64,000 nucleotides of DNA from Erythroxylum novogranatense (GCA_029891385.1 CM057228.1:32882523-32946522); one strand, 5' to 3'. Counted from the stretch's first letter, positions 24,011-36,630 are shown. Numbers and translations are program-made. The notes: generated by a model not told the origin, from the sequence alone.

Positions 24011-24569
24011 AACGATTCTTTTGTGATGACGTCAGCTTCTTCTGTATGATGTCATCTTCTTCTTAGTTTTGTTTCTTCTGTCTTTGGCTTCTTCTTAGTT
24101 TTGGCTTCTTTTTAGGATCGCTTCTTCTATGATGACGTCATCTTCTTCTGTATTTTGCTTCCTCTTAGTTTCGTTTCTTCTGTGATGACGTCATCTTCTT
24201 TAGTATGACGTCATCCTCTTCTGTATTTTGTATCGTCTATGTTCATGAACTCCTTCTGTGTTACTTTTCATGAACTCCTTCTATGTTACTATTCATAAAC
24301 TTCTTATGTGTTTTGTTCCTTCTGAGTTTCGCTTCTTCTTAGTTTTGCTTCTTCTGTGTTTTGTTCGTTTCTTCTACCTTTTGTATCGTCTATCTTTTTA
24401 TCCTCTATGTTTTATTCCTTCCGAGTTTCACTTCTTCTGTGTTTTGTTGGCGTGTCTTCTTCTGTGATTTGCTCCTTCTGGGTTTTGATTCTTCTATGTT
24501 TTGCTGACGCGTTTTCTTTTGTATTTTGCTGACATGTCTTCTTCTGTGTTTCACTCCTTTTGTCTTTTG
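24011..24569. repeat. Degenerate TTCTTCTGTG-type repeats with TGACGTCA boxes
   Basis: This pyrimidine-rich stretch is made of loosely repeated TTCTTCTGTGTTTTG-like monomers. It looks like the ancestral, unordered form of the 65-bp array that follows. Four exact TGACGTCA palindromes lie at 24027, 24133, 24186 and 24206, with a variant TGATGTCA at 24047. No gene is visible. Confidence 0.7.
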
Positions 24570-25215
24570 TATCTTCTGTGTTTCGTATCTTCTGCTTTTG
24601 TTTCTTCTGTCTTTCCGCTCCTTCTGCCTTTTGTATCTTCTATGTTTTGTATCTTCTGCCTTTTGTTTCTTCTGTCTTTCCGCTCCTTCTGCCTTTTGTA
24701 TCTTCTGTGTTTCGTATCTTCTGCCTTTTGTTTCTTTTGTCTTTTCGCTCTTTCTGCCTTTTATATCTTCTGTGTTTCGTATCTTCTGCCTTTTGTTTCT
24801 TCTATCTTTCCGCTCCTTCTACCTTTTATATCTTTTGTGTTTCGTATCTTCTGCCTTTTGTTTCTTCTGTCTTTCTGCTCCTTTTGCCTTTTGTATCTTT
24901 TGTGTTTCGTATCTTTTGCTTTTTGTTTCTTTTGTCTTTCTGCTCCTTCTACCTTTTGTGTCTTCTGTGTTTCGTATCTTCTGTCTTTCTGCTCCTTCTG
25001 CCTTTTGTATCTTCTGTGTTTCGTATCTTCTACCTTTCATTTCTTCTGCCTTTCTGCTCCTTCTACCTTTTATATCTTCTGTGTTTCGTATCTTCTGTCT
25101 TTTGTTTCATCTGTCTTTTTGCTCCTTCTGCCTTTTATATCTTCTGGGTTTCATATCTTTTGCCTTTACTTTCTTCTGTCTTTCCGTTCCTTCTGTCTTT
25201 TATATTCTTTCGTGT
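24570..25215. repeat. 65-bp higher-order minisatellite (about 10 units of four 16-bp monomers)
   Basis: The landmark TTCGTATCTT or a variant recurs at 24582, 24646, 24711, 24776, 24841, 24906, 24971, 25020, 25085 and 25150. Spacing is 64 or 65 bp except one 49-bp unit. Each unit is four 16-17-bp monomers of the form TTCTGYSTTTYGTWTC, and the 49-bp unit lacks exactly one monomer. The consensus has no stop codon in any of six frames. Because 65 is not a multiple of three, all three plus frames give long Phe/Cys/Leu-rich ORFs and the minus frames give Lys/Arg/Glu-rich ones. These are repeat artefacts. Confidence 0.93.
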
Positions 25216-25216
25216 T

Positions 25217-26000
25217 GATTCCGAATGTCGGACTCCGGAAATGGGGTCCAGCAAAGACTGTTAGGCAATATAACTATTTTAGGGATTTCGATACACATTT
25301 TTGCATATCCAATACGCTCCATTGAAGCTGTTTGAGAGTACATACATATAGCGCGTCCAAGAGTAGTTACCATATAGCTCAAGCTAGAATTTGGTCCAAT
25401 ATTCCAACAGTAGGTTGTGGAACTGAACCCACATGGGAATAACTTTTATAAGACTTCGATCCAAGTCTAATCTTGATCTCCATTGCTCAAGAAACAACGG
25501 TTGATCACCAAAATTGTATGGACCAAGCTCAACAATTTCAGACATATTATAATCAACAGAAAATTTGAACAAGATGGTACCATCCTCATAAAGCATAACT
25601 TTCTAGAGTCCTTTCTTGGTCCATCTTGTCGTTGCTCAGGTATTAACTATCAGAAATGCTAGCTGTTTAGACCAGAAGAAGCCCACGAGAGTCGACGACC
25701 AAACACCTCCCTAGTTTTCAACACATCAATGGGAGGAGAGAGAACCCCCTCTTTCAACACATCTAGAAAATGTTGTAAGTCACCCTTATTATGCTGCTTA
25801 TGGAGAGCTTTGCCCTAAGGACCAGTAGTGGACAAAGGAGCAGGAGGAGCCTCTTCCTTAGTGACCGGATTCATTGAAGACGAACCACTTAAAGAACCAC
25901 GAAAGGCTTCACGAAAAAGGACAAGAAAGTCCTCCTATTAAGGAGGAGCTACATCGTCTTGGGGGGAACTCCCCACCAAAGGAGTGGGTGAAGCCATCAT
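25217..26000 (-). pseudogene. LINE ORF1 relic with DUF4283-type domain
   Basis: The minus strand from ATGATGGCTTCACCC at 26000 runs through stops to a recognisable DUF4283 block at 25596-25384 (LGPYNFGDQPLFLEQW, then IPMWVQFHNLLLEYWTKF). It continues in another frame with RIGYAKMCIEI near 25320. This N-terminal domain is typical of plant L1-like ORF1 proteins, which bind element RNA. The usual zinc knuckle downstream is absent, because the 65-bp minisatellite takes over at 25216. The 100 bp upstream (26001-26110), with CTAGTCGAAACCCTAG, resembles a LINE 5' leader. Frameshifts and stops make it non-functional. Confidence 0.75.
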
Positions 26001-26129
26001 GGAGTCAGATCTAGGGTTTCGACTAGTGAGAGGGTAGTCCAGTGTCGCTAGAACGGGGGAAGGGGGAATCAAGGGTAAAAGGGTAAATCTAGTGATAAGT
26101 CGGAAATTTAAGAGAAGATAGTTCTCATG

Positions 26130-26269
26130 CCTTGATAGTGTGTCAAGTGGAATTTTATCTTATGATTTTGATGATAATAAATATGATGCTAATATTTTTT
26201 TTTTAATTTTTGGTGATTTTAGTGAGATAACATGTAAAAGACAAAGCTTAATAAAAAGGTAAGGTAAGC
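26130..26269 (+). repeat. Old Copia-like LTR relic, left part
   Basis: GTGTCAAGTGGAATTTTATC followed by TGATTTTGATGATAATAAAT resembles the start of a SIRE-like Copia LTR. A related copy begins near 31792 with GACCAAGTGAGCTTTTGACC. The sequence continues at 29876 after the solo LTR. Identity is tentative. Confidence 0.4.
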
Positions 26270-29200
26270 AAAAGTGTAACATCCCACCCTCAACGGGAAG
26301 GGTAGAATAGTAATTTGGCATAGGATGAGAGGGATTGGGCTTCATTAGGACTGTTCATGCATACTAGTATTAGTACACAGTGAATTTTGTGCAAATGAAA
26401 TAACTGTACATGCATACATGACATTCCCGGTTTTTGTGCCTAATGTAGTTTTACTGTTATTAACGTGGTTCTTGTGTTTGAAAAATTATTCTGAGTGCGT
26501 CATTGAGTGTTTTATATTTTAAGGGAATTTTAGAAATTTTTCTGAAAATTTCCGGAGAAAATTCCCGCACTGAAAAAATCGCCAAACGGCGAACCGGTTG
26601 ATTTTCGGTAACAAAAGTTTCTATCCAATGGCACTATAATATTGGGTATATTATTTTGGGATTGAAATTTAGGGCCATTGGACTAGAATGAGTCAAATTG
26701 CATTAGGGTTCCTATTTACTAAATTGTTTTTAGCCTATTTTGTCCTTTTTTCTTAGAATTTGCCACTTTTCCTAAAGAGTTTTAATGAGTTTTGTCCTAT
26801 GCTAAAGCTCTTTCTCGGTTATGCCTTAACAAAAGAAGGAAAAGATGAATTGGATGGCTTATTTTCCTCACCATCCGAAAACCTTCCTTCCTTTGTCATC
26901 TCCATTGATTTTTTTTTCTCCTTCTCTAAGTTACTTCCTCCCACCTTAAGAACCCTCCTTATATGCTTGCAAACTTAAACCTTCTACCTCCTTACCATGA
27001 TGACAACCATGTATGAGGATTAGAAAGTTGAGAAAGTAGAGTAGTTGGAGTATTGAAGGGAGAAAAGCTTGATTCGGTAAGTTTTTGTTTTAAGCTTTCA
27101 TTTATGCATTTAATGAATAAATTGGTTGTTAGATGCATTAATTGGTATGTATTGGTCATTAATCATGATTTATGATGATCTATTGGCTCAATTCTTGTGT
27201 GATTAGGATGCTTATGCATGTGGAATTGGTATTAGAAGTGATAGGATTTAAGTTGAAGATGAAAGCTGGAAAATTGATTTTTGACCTACTATACTGTTTT
27301 GAGCATAACTCATTGTGTGGTTATGCAAATGAGGTTCGGTTTGTGCCAAATGAAACTTTGCCTTGTTGTCTACATTTTTGAGTGAAATAGATGTTTTCTA
27401 ATTTTAGCCTTAAGAGGGTGAATTTTGGCTTGGAAAGTTACTGTTGATGTCTGTATGAACAGTAACCGAACCAATGACCTAAGTATTTTGATGATTTTTC
27501 TAAATTAATTTAGAAGGAATTGATGAAAATGGTCTTCATGAGAGTTGAAGCCTATATTGTTAGCTTTCCATTTCCACTGATTTTACAATTTTTCGACATG
27601 TATATTGGGAGATATCCACTGTTAACTATTGACTGATTTTGTACATTGTGGTGAAACCTAGCCTAAGTGTCAGATTTGTGAGAATTCTGATTGGAAGCAA
27701 TATTAGCAATTTCTGTGAATTGAATTGGCTTGAGTGATCTTCTGAAGAGTTGTAAAAGAAGAAATTACCTTGAAAATGGTATATCGCTTGTGATTTTTGA
27801 AGATCAGATTTGGGAGTTATGAGTTTTCAAAAACTGAACCTGCATTAGGTTTTTAACTGCTGCCCTGATCAGTCACTTGTTTGGCAGTTTTGTACTTGTT
27901 AGGGATGGAATTGGATTTTGAATCCTTCATGAAAATTGAAGTATGAGATCTTATCTTTCCAGTGATATAAGTTAGTGATTGTTTTGACATTTTTTCTAGG
28001 AGCTATTCTGCTTTGAAATGTACTGTTCAGATTGGGAAATTTCAGTGGGAAGATGCTTTGGTGAATTGTTTGGCCTAGTTAGCAAATGAATTTGATTTCA
28101 GGTTGTCTTGAAAGTTGTAGATAACATTGGGATCTTTCTGAGTATATTTATTGTGTAATTGTTTACAAAGGAAATGAGAATTTATTGAATTTACAATATA
28201 CTATACTGTTTTAGAACCCATTGACTAGGCAGTAGGTTTAATTGGATTTTTGACACCCTTAGGGGTGAAATTGATTGTTATGGCATTCATGGAACGTGTA
28301 TAGGTTTTCATGATCTTTCCGATGAGATATGGTTTGTAATTTTCTGAATTATGTGCAAAGAGTTATAGGTGTTCGAATTTCGGTTTGAAAATAAGAAAAA
28401 GGGAAGGAAATAGGGGCAATATATATATATATTAATTATTTTATTTGATTTTTTTGTGTTCTTTTGGGAATAATTTTTCCGTCCGACATCCGATTGACCT
28501 GATTCTTGAGGCATCGGATTCATAGAATATTTAATTTCATTTTCTGAGAGATTGAGAATTTTTGGACAGAAAATTGACGTAGGTCCGGTTTATTGTTTTC
28601 TAGTCACTGTTTTATTTAATTTTGGACCTATAGAGGTCCGAATTGAATACCATCAGCGTCATTAGATTTCTAATTTTTAGACGGATTTTTATGATGAAAA
28701 ATTTGAGTTTAGGGCCAGGAATATCATGCACATGCATTGTACACCTTTTAATTGTTACGTATGCATCATTAACTCGTTCTGATTGGACAATTAGTAATAG
28801 TTATCTTCTCTGATTATTATAGAGGCACAATTGGAGCGTCGATTGACCGACGTAGCAGAGACTTCCCGGCATTAGCTCGGAAGTAATAGGTGAGTAACCT
28901 AGATGGGTTTCTCAATTATTATTTGTCTAATATGGGGATAATGGCGGGATCAGGAATGTGTAAATTGTGACTTGTTTGCCCTTACTGGGATTACCGTGAT
29001 TAATTGTGACTTATGGACTGTTAATTGTGAATTATACACTGTTAATTGTGACTGATGGAATGTTAATTGTGCATTATGGACTGTTAGTTAACTATTCAAT
29101 TGGGCATAGACATTTCATACACAGATGCATAAACGGATAAAAATAATTGTGAACCGAGTCGCCACTGAAACTGAAAACAAGCCTAGAACTCGAAGGGAGA

Positions 29201-29875
29201 TAATCCTCCTGAGACGATCTCATCGACATCGACATCGCTTAAGCGCTCGGTCATAACACCGAAATAAAATCAAAAAAAGTCATATGCATTGCATACTAGA
29301 TGAATACCGAAATGACTTTTGTTGTATATGATCGTGTGATTGTTGAGATCAGATTATCACTATGATCGCTGATTCATCGAACATGGTTATGTGATGCATG
29401 AATTGGGCGAACCATCGATGATGGTTCCTCATTGAGTTCGCAAACTCATCCAAAATTGCAATCTATTTTTCAGGGTTAAGAGTAGAATGTTAGCTCCCTC
29501 AGGACTGTAGAGCCTTGGACATCAGGTTGGCGAGAGAGGCTATGGCTCAAAGGTCGGTCAGCTGGGATTTCTTTTGGAGACTTATAGTTAGAACTGTTCT
29601 TTGTGCCTTATTGTATAGTACTTAATGTAAAGTGTTTTGAAGGATTGTATAGACTGAAAATACTGACAGTTTGTAAATTTCTAAGTTTGAGTAAATGAAA
29701 TGAAATACAGTTTGGTTTTAAAAAATTACCAATTTCTTATTTATGTTTTATTATTGTGATGCCATGGAGAGTTTATCGGTGGTTGTCAGTAGTGGTCTCT
29801 TATCGTAGGATATGTACCGGAATGACCTACGGGCGTTTCGGTGGGTACTCTATGGTAAGGGGGCACTACAAAAAG
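26270..29875 (+). mobile_element. Solo gypsy LTR A3 (3596 bp) with AAAAG duplication
   Basis: The LTR is 26275-29870, from TGTAACATCCCACC to GGGCACTACA. AAAAG flanks it at 26270-26274 and 29871-29875. There is no internal region, so it is an LTR-LTR recombination product. It is related to the A1 and A4 LTRs, with the same TGTAACATCCC start and the CCATCGATGATGG block at 29411-29444. The hairpin seen in A1 and A4 is not recognisable here. ORFs inside it are not coding. Confidence 0.9.
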
Positions 29876-31790
29876 AACCAATTAAATCAATTGAGCAATT
29901 AAAGGGGAAAGAAAATGAGCTAATTGGAAAATATATGCAATTTAAGAAAGATTCCAAGGCATTCAAGTGAAGAATTAATTAAAAAAAGAGGAATTAAGAA
30001 CATCAAAATTTAACAAATCTTTATAGTCCTTTTTGTAAATAATGATGAGGTATCCTCTAGTTCAAACACCCTTTATGATAATGATTATGATGATAATTAT
30101 AATGATTTTTCTTATACATTATTTGTTGAATGTATGGAAATAATAAGATTGAAAATATGAAATTATAAAGAACTTCAAAAACTCCTAGATATAGTAAATG
30201 ATTGAAAATGAAACATTGGAATTTGATGTGCATGACATGATAGAATCTAAATGTGTGATTGTAGCTACTGACAATGAAAATAATTTGATATGAGAAGAGA
30301 CATTAAAAAAGAATCGATTTTATCAAATATTCATTGACTAAGTTTCACTTGAGTAAATGAAAGTTTGAATTGGGGACTTAAAGATTTCTAATGATAAGCA
30401 TGGAATTGGTTTCATTTATAAAAGTTCATTATCTAATGCCAAGATAATTTTTATGTGGGAAAAAAAATTAGATGATTAGCATATGCCTAAATCATCCATG
30501 AGCATATAACATCCAATTCTAGACATAGAAACTTTAATGCTCATACATCTTCTTATAGGTCTTAAACCAAAAAGAAATTCTTTACATTTGTGTGTGGTTC
30601 ATATTTTAAAACTAGAAGACATGTTTCACAAGGGAAAAATTACGTATAATTTTATTCAAGACCACACCAAAAGAGCATATAGTATATGTCTCTTTACTAT
30701 CAAAATAACATAAAAATAAGCTCATAATTTTCATACCTATTATATAAGCACTTAGAACATGTTCACAATTCTTATAGACTATATTTATACTAAAAGAGCA
30801 TGCCATATGCTAAATCATTTGTTAGGTTTTACTATCTCACGCTTCCCAATTATTGTTACATAAAAAGAGACCAAGAAATGTATATATGTCACATTATTAT
30901 AGATCTCACTCATATGGTTCACATACCTTCATATTATCCTATATGAGATATTAGTTCTGTAAAGATTATGGACATATATATAGAAATTACTCTTTGATAT
31001 GAGTTGAAAAAATTTAATTAGAACTTATTCACAAGGACCAAATCTATATGATTACCTAAAACATATTGATTTCTTTGTCTTATAGGTCCATATCAAATGG
31101 CATCAAATGAATACTAACAACTAGTATCTCCTTTATTGATATAAAATAAGGAATAACAATGATATCTATAACAATTGACTTGAAAAGAAAATTACCAAAA
31201 TCCAATGATATCAAATAAGGAACAACTAACAATTGACTTCAAAAGGAAAGCTACCAAAATCCCTCGCATGAGTCAAGTGAGAAAATTGATATTAAAAGAC
31301 CAATTATTGAACTAATTAAGAAACAACATGGAGATAATCCTTGATAATCATAAAAAAATGATGTAGATAATTGCTCTCTTATTTGTAACACTTAAATATA
31401 TTGATTTGACCTACATATTTATGGGAGAAATCATTGATACATATATATAAAGGGAAGAAAGATATATTGATCTTTAAATTGGTATGTTAACTTACTAAAA
31501 ACATGCTCATTTATTTACAAAACACTTTACACATACTCTTTAACTATATATAGAGGTTTCAAAAAGGAAAAGGATTTTTTCTTGTGATCCTTATAAGTTT
31601 GTATATTATATATCTTTTAATGTCAAAAAGAAAAGGGAGAGAATAGTGATACTAAAGCTAATCATTTATTATGCATAAATTAAGGAGGAGCACGATCATA
31701 TATTGCTTTAATATAAAGAGACCTTACTTAATGTCTTTTATTTGTTACAATATCACTAGATGTTTTGTCATCATCAAAAACTAAGACACT
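29876..31790 (+). pseudogene. Decayed Copia-type internal region with gag-like traces
   Basis: This AT-rich DNA has no ORF above about 65 aa. A plus-strand frame near 30030-30420 reads NNDEVSSSSNTLYDNDYDDN, then NYKELQKLLDIVND, then ISNDKHGIGFIYKSS. This resembles the acidic and K-rich linker and the GLGF-like motif of SIRE-type Copia gag. Many stops interrupt it. No pol motif was recognised. The identification is weak and rests on composition and order only. Confidence 0.35.
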
Positions 31791-32485
31791 ATTAGACCAA
31801 GTGAGCTTTTGACCTTTAATTTTGATGATAACAAAATATGTCATTACTAATATTTTTATTCCTACTGATATTAGGAAGATAATATGTGAATGATAAAGCT
31901 TAATACAAGAGTAAAATAAGCTAATAAGCTAACTAAATCATTAAGCAATCAAAAGATAAAAAGAATGAGAAAAACGTTTTGAGTTATATGGTTGTGTAAT
32001 CACTACAATTGGTGTGAGCAAGAGATAAATGTTTTGAGTTATACTGTTGTATAATCACTACAATTGGTAAAATTGTTTGAGGAACATATTATGATGGTTG
32101 CTTTTGACCTTGAACAATATTTATAAATACTTACCTTTTACATGTGGCAAAGATATTATATGGAGGGTTTCTCTTCACTCATTAAATGAAAAAGATAATT
32201 AATTTCTAAATAAATCTTGGAAAGTATATATGGGCTGAGATTCATTTGGTTAAACCATTATAAGTTAGTTTTATCTCTCTCTTTGTTAAAAATGAAAATA
32301 AATGATTTAATAATAGACGATAGACTAACAAAGCTCTAAGTCAGAGTCAAAGTTGAAAAAGAAATTAGGCTTAGCATTTTCAAGGGATCAACCAATCTAA
32401 AGGCAACCGATCTACATAGAAAGCCTGAAGGGAATTTGAATAAGTTAGAGCTTAGAGGTTCCAATTGAGACTGATGAGTGGATTG
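31791..32485 (+). repeat. Old Copia-like LTR relic, right copy
   Basis: The start (AGACCAAGTGAGCTTTTGAC, TTTTGATGATAACAAAATAT) and the following AAAGCTTAATACAAGAGTAA match the relic at 26130-26269 and 29876-29950. It may be the second LTR of the same decayed element. An internal 44-bp-like duplication around GTTTTGAGTTATA lies at 31977-32065. No coding content. Confidence 0.4.
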
Positions 32486-33540
32486 CAAATTGTTGGACCA
32501 ATGGTGGTTAACAAATTAAATCCCTTTGTTTTTTGATAATAATAAAATATCTAGAATTAGTTAAGAAATTATTTCAGGTATTATTCAATAAAAGAATTGT
32601 GCAAATCAAGATGAGCAAGTGTCTAAACATTGAAGAATCAAGATGGGAGTTTCCTTATAAGTATAAATGGCATAAAACATGAGGATTATAGAGGATTTGG
32701 TCAGATGTTACCGTTGAAGGCAACACAAGTCGACTTACAAATCATAAGTCGACTTACACATGGAGATATGTCAACACAAGTTGACTAATCATACATAAGT
32801 CGACTTATCGAGGACGATAAGTCGACTTACATAGCACAAGTCGACTTATTGGAGAGCGGAGATGAAACTTTACGTAAATGGTTGAAACAAGTCGACTTAT
32901 TCATTCGACAAGTCGACTTATGGATGCAGCAAATCAGCTCCAACGGTCCAATTAGCCACAAATGGAAAGGAGATTATCAAGGAACGGCTATAACAATTAT
33001 GCAACGGCTAGAATGAGCTCCAACAGCTATTTTTCTTCTTATATAAAGGTTGGATGATGGATGAAGAGACTACCAAGGTTCTACAAGCTATAATACTCTT
33101 TAATTGCTTCAAAATTGCTCTTTATTGTTCTCATTTTGTTACACTACTGTATTGAGCACTTGTTCTTCAATATTTTCCATATTTCTTTTACAATTTGAGT
33201 GACGAGTGGAAGGTCACGTGTGAGGTAGGATTTGTGCCGTAAGACAAATCGATTGTAAAGGTAGCTTGAGCCGGAAATCAAGTGGCGTTGTAAAAAGTTC
33301 ACACTCAACTACAAAGTGTGCAATAAAGTGATTGGCAAAATCCTAAGTGGGAGCTTAGGTAGAGGACGTAGGTCTTAGCACCGAACCTCTATAAAAATAG
33401 TGTTTGATCTTCTTCCCTACACTTTGCATTAAAGTTTATTTAAATTGTTTTTGTGTGTATTAACTTCTGATTTTATTGTAGAAATTTTCAAAAAGCTTAA
33501 AGATCTATTCAACCCCCCCTTCTAGATCACTTACAAAAAT
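32486..33540 (+). mobile_element. Copia-type solo LTR (1045 bp, SIRE-like)
   Basis: The LTR is 32491-33535, from TGTTGGACCAATGG to CTTACA. The flanks CAAAT (32486-32490) and AAAAT (33536-33540) differ by one base, as expected for an old duplication. Near the 3' end, CAACGGCTATAACAA, TATATAAAGG (TATA box, about 33039) and TTCAACCCCCCCTTCTAG are typical of SIRE-like Copia LTRs. No primer site follows, so it is a solo LTR. Confidence 0.7.
32733..32933. repeat. Array of AAGTCGACTTA palindromes
   Basis: Seven exact AAGTCGACTTA copies and one decayed AAGTTGACTAA lie within about 200 bp, spaced irregularly by 15-60 bp. The core GTCGAC is a perfect palindrome. The array is upstream of the TATA box of the Copia LTR. 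Confidence 0.93.
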
Positions 33541-36500
33541 GATTGGCTTTTATAGAGAGGATAAATGAATATAATGTTATCAACCATGTTTTCTAAAAAG
33601 AGTTTCTTACTTTCCATAAGATTGATAAAGATCTTAGTTATTTCACTTTCTACATATGCTATAGACTAGGTAGCTTAATGAAATTCTAGAAACCAATTTG
33701 TCTCCCTCTTTCTTATACTACTTCAATCTTCACCATTCAATGACTTCAGATCATTCCTTAAGAGGTGTTGTAAAGTTATAGAGTGACAAGACACTATTCC
33801 ATACAAACTGGGAGAATTCATATTAAAATATATATGGTTTAAAGTTTCCTACTCAAGTTGACACAGAGAACATTTATTAGAAAATGTTAATATTCTAGCT
33901 AATATGTCCAAGGTACTTAATTTTCTTTTAATCGTTAGCCATAGAATAAAGGAAGTTTTCAAATGAGCATGCTTGAACCATACTAGATTGCATCATTTTA
34001 CTTTAACAGATAAAGTCTTCAAATAGTTCTTACAATTAGCAATTGAGAAATTACATGAGTAAGTGCCACTCCAAAAGATCATATCCTCTTTATTAGGTTC
34101 CAGGTATATGTTACATAACTAATTACTAATTAGGGAACTAAAAAGAAGCTTTTGCAAAGTATTTTTTCTTCATAACACTTCCTTAATTGTGACTTTTACA
34201 GGGACTACATATCTCAAATAAGAGAGCTCATTTAGTCTATCTACGGGGTAAAAGGAATCTAGTTGTTAAACCAAAAGGATAAGTTATTACCATTTCCCAA
34301 TTTGTAATGAATTCTAACTTAATCGTCTCTCTAAATTTAAGGATGTACGAATTCCAACATAATAGTCTCTCTAAATTTAAGGATGTTCTTTATACTCTAA
34401 AAGAGTTAGACCTATGTTGCATATTCCAAAAGATTTCATCCTTTATGTAGTAATGTGAACCCATTTAACCCAAAATATTTCCTTGTCTTTAAAAAGCCTC
34501 CAAATCCTTTTGATCATTAGAGCTTTATTAGTGATTCTTAAAGGTAGCACTCCTAAGCCTCATTCAACTTTTAAGGTATATATATCCTACCATTTAACCT
34601 TAACCATAGATTCCTTATGTAATTCCCTATCCATAAGAATCTTTTTAACCATATCTTAATATTTTTTACAATGCTCAAGGGGAAAGCTAGGAGGGATGCC
34701 TAATATGTCTGCAATTTGCTCATAACAGGACTGATTAACTAAGCTCTACCTGTAAGTGATAAGCACTTAGTGCCCTTATTAAAGATCTTATCATATATTT
34801 TCTCCACAAGTGACTTAAATTCATTATAAGAAGGCTTATTAGAAGAGAAAGGGATAACCAGATATGTTATAGGCAAATTTAATAGGTGTAAGTTAGTAAT
34901 AAAGACAAAACAGGGAGTATAGAAACTAACACTAGCAGATATAAACAAACCAGTCTTCACTTTATTGATGTTCAATCTAAACAAGTTCTTGAACATATTT
35001 GTACCTATCACTAGTGATGATAAGGAATTAGCATCAACTTTTAAGAAAAGGAAGAGATCATCAACAAAAGTTAGGTTAATAATCTTGAGGTAATTTTTTC
35101 ATTTTGAGTGATACTTGAAAGAGTTGCCTTGCTTAACTATTCTCTTCAATATTTTAGTGAGAACTTCCATGCTAAAGGTAAACATATATGGGAAAACAAG
35201 TTTCCTTACCTCAATCCTTTAGCCCTTTCAAATTTCTTAATATAAACTCCATTAACTATAACATTATAGGACATAGTAGATAAACATTGGCTAATCCATT
35301 CAATATAGATAGAAGGAAATCCATATGCTTTGAGAGTATTGAGGATAAAAAACACTCCAAAAAGTTAAAAGCTTCATATAAGTCTATTTTAATAGCATAA
35401 TTCCTAGTAGTATTTCTCTTATTGCATTTTTTGAAGAGGAAGAGATTTTAAGCAATTAAAATGTTATCCCTAATTTGTCTTTCCCTTAAAAAATCTCCTT
35501 AAGAAGCATCAATGAGAGTAGGTAATATCAATTTCAATATATCAACTAAGATTTAGAAATAATCTTCCATATTGTGTTTCAATATGAAGTAGGTCTAAAG
35601 TTCTTTAAGGACTTAGGAGCCTTACCTAAGAAAGATGTAGGTTCTATTAAACTCCTTTAAAAGCTTCCTCTCTTTAACGAACTCTAGGACAACATATGTT
35701 ACTAAAATCTTTTTATGAGTCTAGGTTTTATGAAAGAAGTTAGCATTCCACCAATCTAAACCAAAGGCTTTATGTGTTTTTAAAGAAAATATAACTTTTT
35801 CTATAATAGCTTCATTGAAAGGTTTAAATAGAAGAACAACTTCCTCTTAAGTTATCAGGTCCTTTAAAATATCCCTAATTATAGGAATTGAGGATCTTAC
35901 TAAGGTCGGGGTTCTTAAGGAATTAGAGAAGAAGTTGAATACCTTTTTCTAAATGTCTTTGTAGGAGGTTAGTAAAAATAATAAGAGCTTAAAGATAATT
36001 TTATAAAGTTGTTTTCTATTAGCATGTAGAGTTGAGCAACCTGGGTTCTAATAAAGAGCTACTTGAACTGCTTTAAGGTCCTCTTTGGCATTCTTAAGAA
36101 GTAGTTGAGTGTTTCCAGCTCTTTGCCTATTTAGGAATTTAAGTTCCTCTTTGACACTAGATAGTTTCTTACATGAATAAATTGTTTAAATCCTTAAATC
36201 AAATGACTTAGACCCCTGCGAATGGATTCCTTAAACCTTTCTACATTAGCCAAGTAATCAATAAATATGAAGGTGAACTCATTCCAGGAAGGGAGTTAAA
36301 GATATAAACAATAATTAGGAAGTGATTCGAGATCAAAGAGCTAGGATAATTGGCTTTGTAACTCGAGATTGTTTGAACCTAATCAAAGTTAGCCATAACC
36401 TATACAATTTCTTCCTAAAAAACCATGTTCCCTTTTGTTTATTACAACAAGTGAAAATGTTCTCATATATACTTAAGTCAATTAGCTTAATATTTGTAGT

Positions 36501-36630
36501 GCATTCTCTAAAGTGTTGAAAATAATACCTTGGGTATAAGTGGCCCTCAACTTCAAATGGGTGTAACTCACTATTGAAGACCTTGAAGATGATCTAAAGG
36601 GACTTATTAGAGGAATTGTTATTAGGGTAA
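33541..36630 (-). pseudogene. L1-like LINE ORF2 relic: endonuclease end, reverse transcriptase, zf-RVT
   Basis: Read on the minus strand from 36630. The endonuclease end reads FRECTTNIKLIDLSIYENIF. The linker has KEELKFLNRQRAGNTQLLL and VALYQNPGCSTLHANRKQL. RT follows, with KVIFSLKTHKAFGLDWWNANFF (the KAPGPDG motif decayed). The catalytic motif is LTFVDDLFLFLKVD (FVDD at 35057-35068, for the usual FADD). Next are INKVKTGLF and LPITYLVIPFSSNKPS, then SLTGRA near 34740. After that come ITNKALMIKRIWRLFKDKEI and a zf-RVT-like segment near 33900. Many stops and frameshifts are present. ORF2 would nick target DNA and reverse-transcribe element RNA. The 3' end touches the Copia solo LTR. Confidence 0.85.

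Noticed and set aside
24819..25040. Lys/Glu/Arg-rich minus-strand ORF, possibly a coiled coil
   Set aside because: It is the same minisatellite read on the other strand.
24501..25325. Three overlapping plus-strand ORFs of 230-274 aa rich in Phe, Cys, Leu and Ser, looking like a membrane protein
   Set aside because: They arise from the 65-bp repeat, which lacks stops in every frame. All three frames give the same kind of peptide, shifted unit by unit. There is no gene structure.
32733..32933. AAGTCGACTTA repeats as a CRISPR-like or centromere-like array
   Set aside because: They lie inside a Copia LTR with a TATA box, are only 11 bp long and have irregular spacing.
25217..36630. The LINE ORF1 relic and the LINE ORF2 relic as one element
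   Set aside because: Both are on the minus strand, but ORF1 lies downstream of ORF2, the reverse of L1 order, and other elements separate them.
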